Positions 61,968-64,000 of a stretch of 64,000 bases of DNA are shown piece by piece. Source of the stretch: Saccharothrix obliqua. Lineage in GTDB: Bacteria > Actinomycetota > Actinomycetes > Mycobacteriales > Pseudonocardiaceae. Below the pieces are notes generated by a model. The model made no database searches, had not been told where the DNA came from, and was given only the letters and a program-made list of their open reading frames with translations. Where the stretch lies: contig NZ_JAHXGQ010000005.1 in assembly GCF_019375475.1 (NCBI RefSeq), positions 124,001-188,000 of the forward strand, in the 5' to 3' direction. Each line of letters opens with the position of its first letter. Position 1 is the stretch's first letter. A program made the position numbers and the translations under genes.

Positions 61968-63281
61968 ATGCCCGACGCGACGACTGCGCCGAACGACACC
62001 CGTACCGTCGCGCTGCGCCATCAGGGCGGAGAGCACGAGATGAAGGTAGTGCCGGCCACCGAGGGTGCGCCCGGCATCGATCTCGGCAAGCTCCTCGCCA
62101 CCACCGGACTGGTCACCCTGGACAGCGGGTTCGTCAACACCGCGTCCTGTTCGTCCGAGATCACCTACATCGACGGTGACGCGGGGATCCTGCGCTACCG
62201 CGGTTACCCGATCGAACAGCTCGCCGCGAAGTCCAACTTCCTGGAGGTCAGCTACCTGCTGATCTACGGCGAGCTGCCGACCCGGGCGCAGCTCGACGAG
62301 TTCTCGTCCAAGATCAACCGCCACACGCTGCTGCACGAGGACCTCAAGCGGTTCTTCGACGGCTTCCCGCGTGACGCGCACCCGATGCCGGTGCTGTCCT
62401 CCGCGGTGTCGGCGCTGTCCACCTTCTACCAGGACAGCCTCAGCCCGTTCGACGCCAACCAGGTGGAGATCTCCACGATCCGCCTGCTGGCCAAGGTGCC
62501 GACCATCGCGGCCTACGCGTACAAGAAGTCGGTCGGCCAGCCGTTCCTCTACCCGGACAACTCGCTGGGCCTGGTGGAGAACTTCCTGCGCATGACGTTC
62601 GGCTTCCCCGCCGAGCCGTACGACGTGGACCCCGACCTGGTCCGCGCGCTGGACCTGCTGTTCGTGCTGCACGCCGACCACGAGCAGAACTGCTCCACCT
62701 CGACCGTGCGCCTGGTCGGCTCCTCGGAGGCCAACCTGTTCGCCTCCATCTCCGCCGGCATCAACGCCCTGTTCGGCCCGCTGCACGGCGGCGCGAACAG
62801 CGCGGTGCTGGAGATGCTGGAGAAGATCAAGGCCGACGGCGGCGACGTCGAGGCGTTCGTGCGCAAGGTGAAGAACAAGGAGGACGGCGTCCGCCTGATG
62901 GGCTTCGGCCACCGGGTCTACAAGAACTACGACCCGCGTGCCGCGATCATCAAGAAGACCGCGGACGAGATCCTCGGCAAGCTCGGCGCCGACGACCAGC
63001 TCCTGGACATCGCCAAGAAGCTGGAGGAGACCGCGCTCGCGGACGACTACTTCGTGGAGCGCAAGCTGTACCCGAACGTCGACTTCTACACCGGCCTGAT
63101 CTACCGGGCGATGGGCTTCCCGACGAAGTTCTTCACCGTCCTGTTCGCGCTGGGCCGCCTGCCCGGCTGGATCGCGCACTGGCGCGAGATGATCCAGGAC
63201 CCGGCCACCAAGATCGGCCGCCCGCGCCAGGTCTACGTGGGCTCGCCGCAGCGCGACTTCGTGCCCGTCGAGCAGCGCTGA
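61968..63281 (+). CDS. gltA: Citrate synthase GltA (main TCA enzyme, gltA2-like)
   Basis: This 437-residue type II citrate synthase condenses acetyl-CoA and oxaloacetate. Catalytic motifs: LHADHEQNCSTSTVRLVGSSEANLFASISAGINALFGPLHGGANSAVL with the first active histidine, MGFGHRVYKNYDPRA with the second, and NVDFYTGLIYRAMGFP with the aspartate. Length fits the hexameric proteobacterial/actinobacterial type. It is the counterpart of Rv0896 in the conserved order. A hairpin terminator follows. Confidence 0.97.
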   Translation: MPDATTAPNDTRTVALRHQGGEHEMKVVPATEGAPGIDLGKLLATTGLVTLDSGFVNTASCSSEITYIDGDAGILRYRGYPIEQLAAKSNFLEVSYLLIYGELPTRAQLDEFSSKINRHTLLHEDLKRFFDGFPRDAHPMPVLSSAVSALSTFYQDSLSPFDANQVEISTIRLLAKVPTIAAYAYKKSVGQPFLYPDNSLGLVENFLRMTFGFPAEPYDVDPDLVRALDLLFVLHADHEQNCSTSTVRLVGSSEANLFASISAGINALFGPLHGGANSAVLEMLEKIKADGGDVEAFVRKVKNKEDGVRLMGFGHRVYKNYDPRAAIIKKTADEILGKLGADDQLLDIAKKLEETALADDYFVERKLYPNVDFYTGLIYRAMGFPTKFFTVLFALGRLPGWIAHWREMIQDPATKIGRPRQVYVGSPQRDFVPVEQR

Positions 63282-63300
63282 CGCCGTACCGGCAATCCCG

Positions 63301-63338
63301 AGGCCCGTGCCCCTCGCCGCGAGGGGGTACGGGCCTTT
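63301..63338 (+). terminator. gltA terminator hairpin
   Basis: AGGCCCGT (63301-63308) pairs with ACGGGCCT (63329-63336), and CCCCTCG pairs with CGAGGGG inside it, with one asymmetric bulge. The stem is followed by TTTGTCG and starts 19 bases after the gltA stop. Confidence 0.85.
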
Positions 63339-63341
63339 GTC

Positions 63342-63442
63342 GTTATCTTTCAGGGAGCCTGCCTGATAATTAGCTGTCCGGGTCGGCCGTCCGCGCTGGG
63401 TCTGCGTGGTTATCTATCAGGGAGCCTGCCTGAAAGATAACC
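63342..63442. repeat. Duplicated palindromic element upstream of the photolyase gene
   Basis: A 25-base core (GTTATCTNTCAGGGAGCCTG and onward) occurs at 63342-63366 and 63410-63434, 68 bp apart. The second copy is a near-perfect palindrome over 63409-63442: GGTTATCT-A-TCAGG pairs with CCTGA-A-AGATAACC around a seven-base loop. The first copy is palindromic only at its centre. Placement suggests paired operators for a repressor acting on the photolyase gene. Confidence 0.7.
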
Positions 63443-63488
63443 ACCCGATGTCGTGCGGGCTGGTGCGTGCGCTCCTAGGGTCGGCGGC

Positions 63489-64000
63489 GTGGACTCTACG
63501 ACCGTGGTCTGGTTCCGCCGCGACCTGCGGGTGGCCGACCACCCCGCGCTGGCCGCCGCCGCCGACCGCGCGCGGCAGGCGCTCGCCCTGTACGTGCTCG
63601 ACCCCCGGCTGCTCGACGTCGCGGGCCGCCCGCGCGTCGACTTCCTGTTCCGCTGCCTGCGCACCCTGGACGAACGGCTCGGCGGGCGGCTGATGGTGGT
63701 CACCGGCGACCCGGCCGAGGTGGTGCCGCGGGTCGCGAGAACCGTTGGGGCGTCGGCGGTCCACGTGTCGGCGGACTTCGGGCCGTACGGGCGGGAGCGG
63801 GATGCCGCGGTTGCGGACGCGGTCGAGCTGGTGCGGGCCGGGTCGCCGTACGCCGTCGCGCCGGGCCGGGTGCGCAAACCCGACGGCACGCCGTACCGGG
63901 TGTTCACGCCGTTCTCCCGGGCGTGGCAGGAGCACGGGTGGCGGCCACCCGCCGCGACCGACGAGTCCACAGTGGACTGGATAGAGCCGCCCGAGTCCGA
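63489..64000 (+). CDS. phrB: Deoxyribodipyrimidine photo-lyase (5' part, runs off window)
   Basis: The first 170 or so residues of a cryptochrome/photolyase protein are visible, covering the N-terminal alpha/beta antenna domain: TTVVWFRRDLRVADHPALAAA, LYVLDPRLLDVAGRPRVDFLF, VVPRVARTVGASAVHVSADFGPYGRERD and KPDGTPYRVFTPFSRAW. The enzyme repairs pyrimidine dimers with light and FADH-. The FAD domain lies outside. TAGGGT is eight bases before the GTG. Paired palindromes upstream suggest repression. Confidence 0.93.
   Translation, partial: MDSTTVVWFRRDLRVADHPALAAAADRARQALALYVLDPRLLDVAGRPRVDFLFRCLRTLDERLGGRLMVVTGDPAEVVPRVARTVGASAVHVSADFGPYGRERDAAVADAVELVRAGSPYAVAPGRVRKPDGTPYRVFTPFSRAWQEHGWRPPAATDESTVDWIEPPES

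Overview
The window is a very GC-rich actinobacterial chromosome segment with GTG starts, four-base GTGA and ATGA overlaps and long open shadow frames. Family content points to a filamentous Pseudonocardiales-type actinomycete (Saccharothrix, Lentzea, Actinosynnema or similar): a Streptomyces-style conservon, an XRE/DUF397 pair, SepH and LppU-type proteins. This placement is inference from gene families, not from a database match.

The backbone follows, from memory, the Mycobacterium tuberculosis order Rv0861c to Rv0896. In order it carries XPB helicase, its helicase-associated partner, a short conserved protein, moaC-mog-moaE, rpf, moaD-moaA, a YccF protein, a cold-shock protein, a DUF2771 lipoprotein, an MFS protein, a DUF3027 protein, a DUF2530 protein, a MarR regulator, a TrmH/SpoU methyltransferase, a DUF2537 protein, sepH, serC, citA and gltA. 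Lineage-specific genes are inserted into this frame.

Regions. 1-14.4 kb: XPB (partial) and its partner protein are separated by a tandem family of four eight-cysteine membrane-anchored proteins, an orphan substrate-binding lipoprotein and a complete conservon (sensor kinase, roadblock, DUF742, small GTPase). 14.5-20 kb: malic enzyme and the molybdenum-cofactor genes, split into two blocks around an Rpf muralytic enzyme. 20-31.4 kb: regulators, HAD phosphatases, a metallophosphoesterase, an oxidoreductase, MntH, a cold-shock protein, exported and membrane proteins, and a glutaminyl cyclase. 31.4-43.5 kb: DUF3027 plus a large sacsin/Hsp90-like ATPase, a purine permease, MarR/MFS, Fe/Mn superoxide dismutase, a GCS2-type ligase and an rRNA methyltransferase. 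43.5-47.2 kb: a heterodimeric ABC exporter. 47.2-54 kb: SepH, SerC, citrate synthase CitA, PdxH and an MFS exporter. 54-64 kb: an XRE/DUF397 module, an amino-acid permease, an aldose epimerase, an amidohydrolase, an acyl-CoA dehydrogenase with a divergent TetR, a PfkB kinase, the main citrate synthase and the start of a DNA photolyase.

The non-coding layer is the richest part. A CRP-like box and a structured leader precede rpf. A Nur-type nickel box overlaps the sod promoter. An IdeR/DtxR-like iron box lies between sod and an MFS gene. A roughly 133-bp two-arm palindrome follows the cold-shock gene, and duplicated palindromes precede the photolyase. Three regularly spaced 12-bp half-sites sit between the acyl-CoA dehydrogenase and its TetR neighbour. 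Degenerate tandem repeats fill several convergent junctions. Many genes have a TANNNT hexamer 6-8 nt before the start codon, which suggests leaderless transcription. No tRNA, rRNA, insertion sequence, prophage or CRISPR array was recognised.
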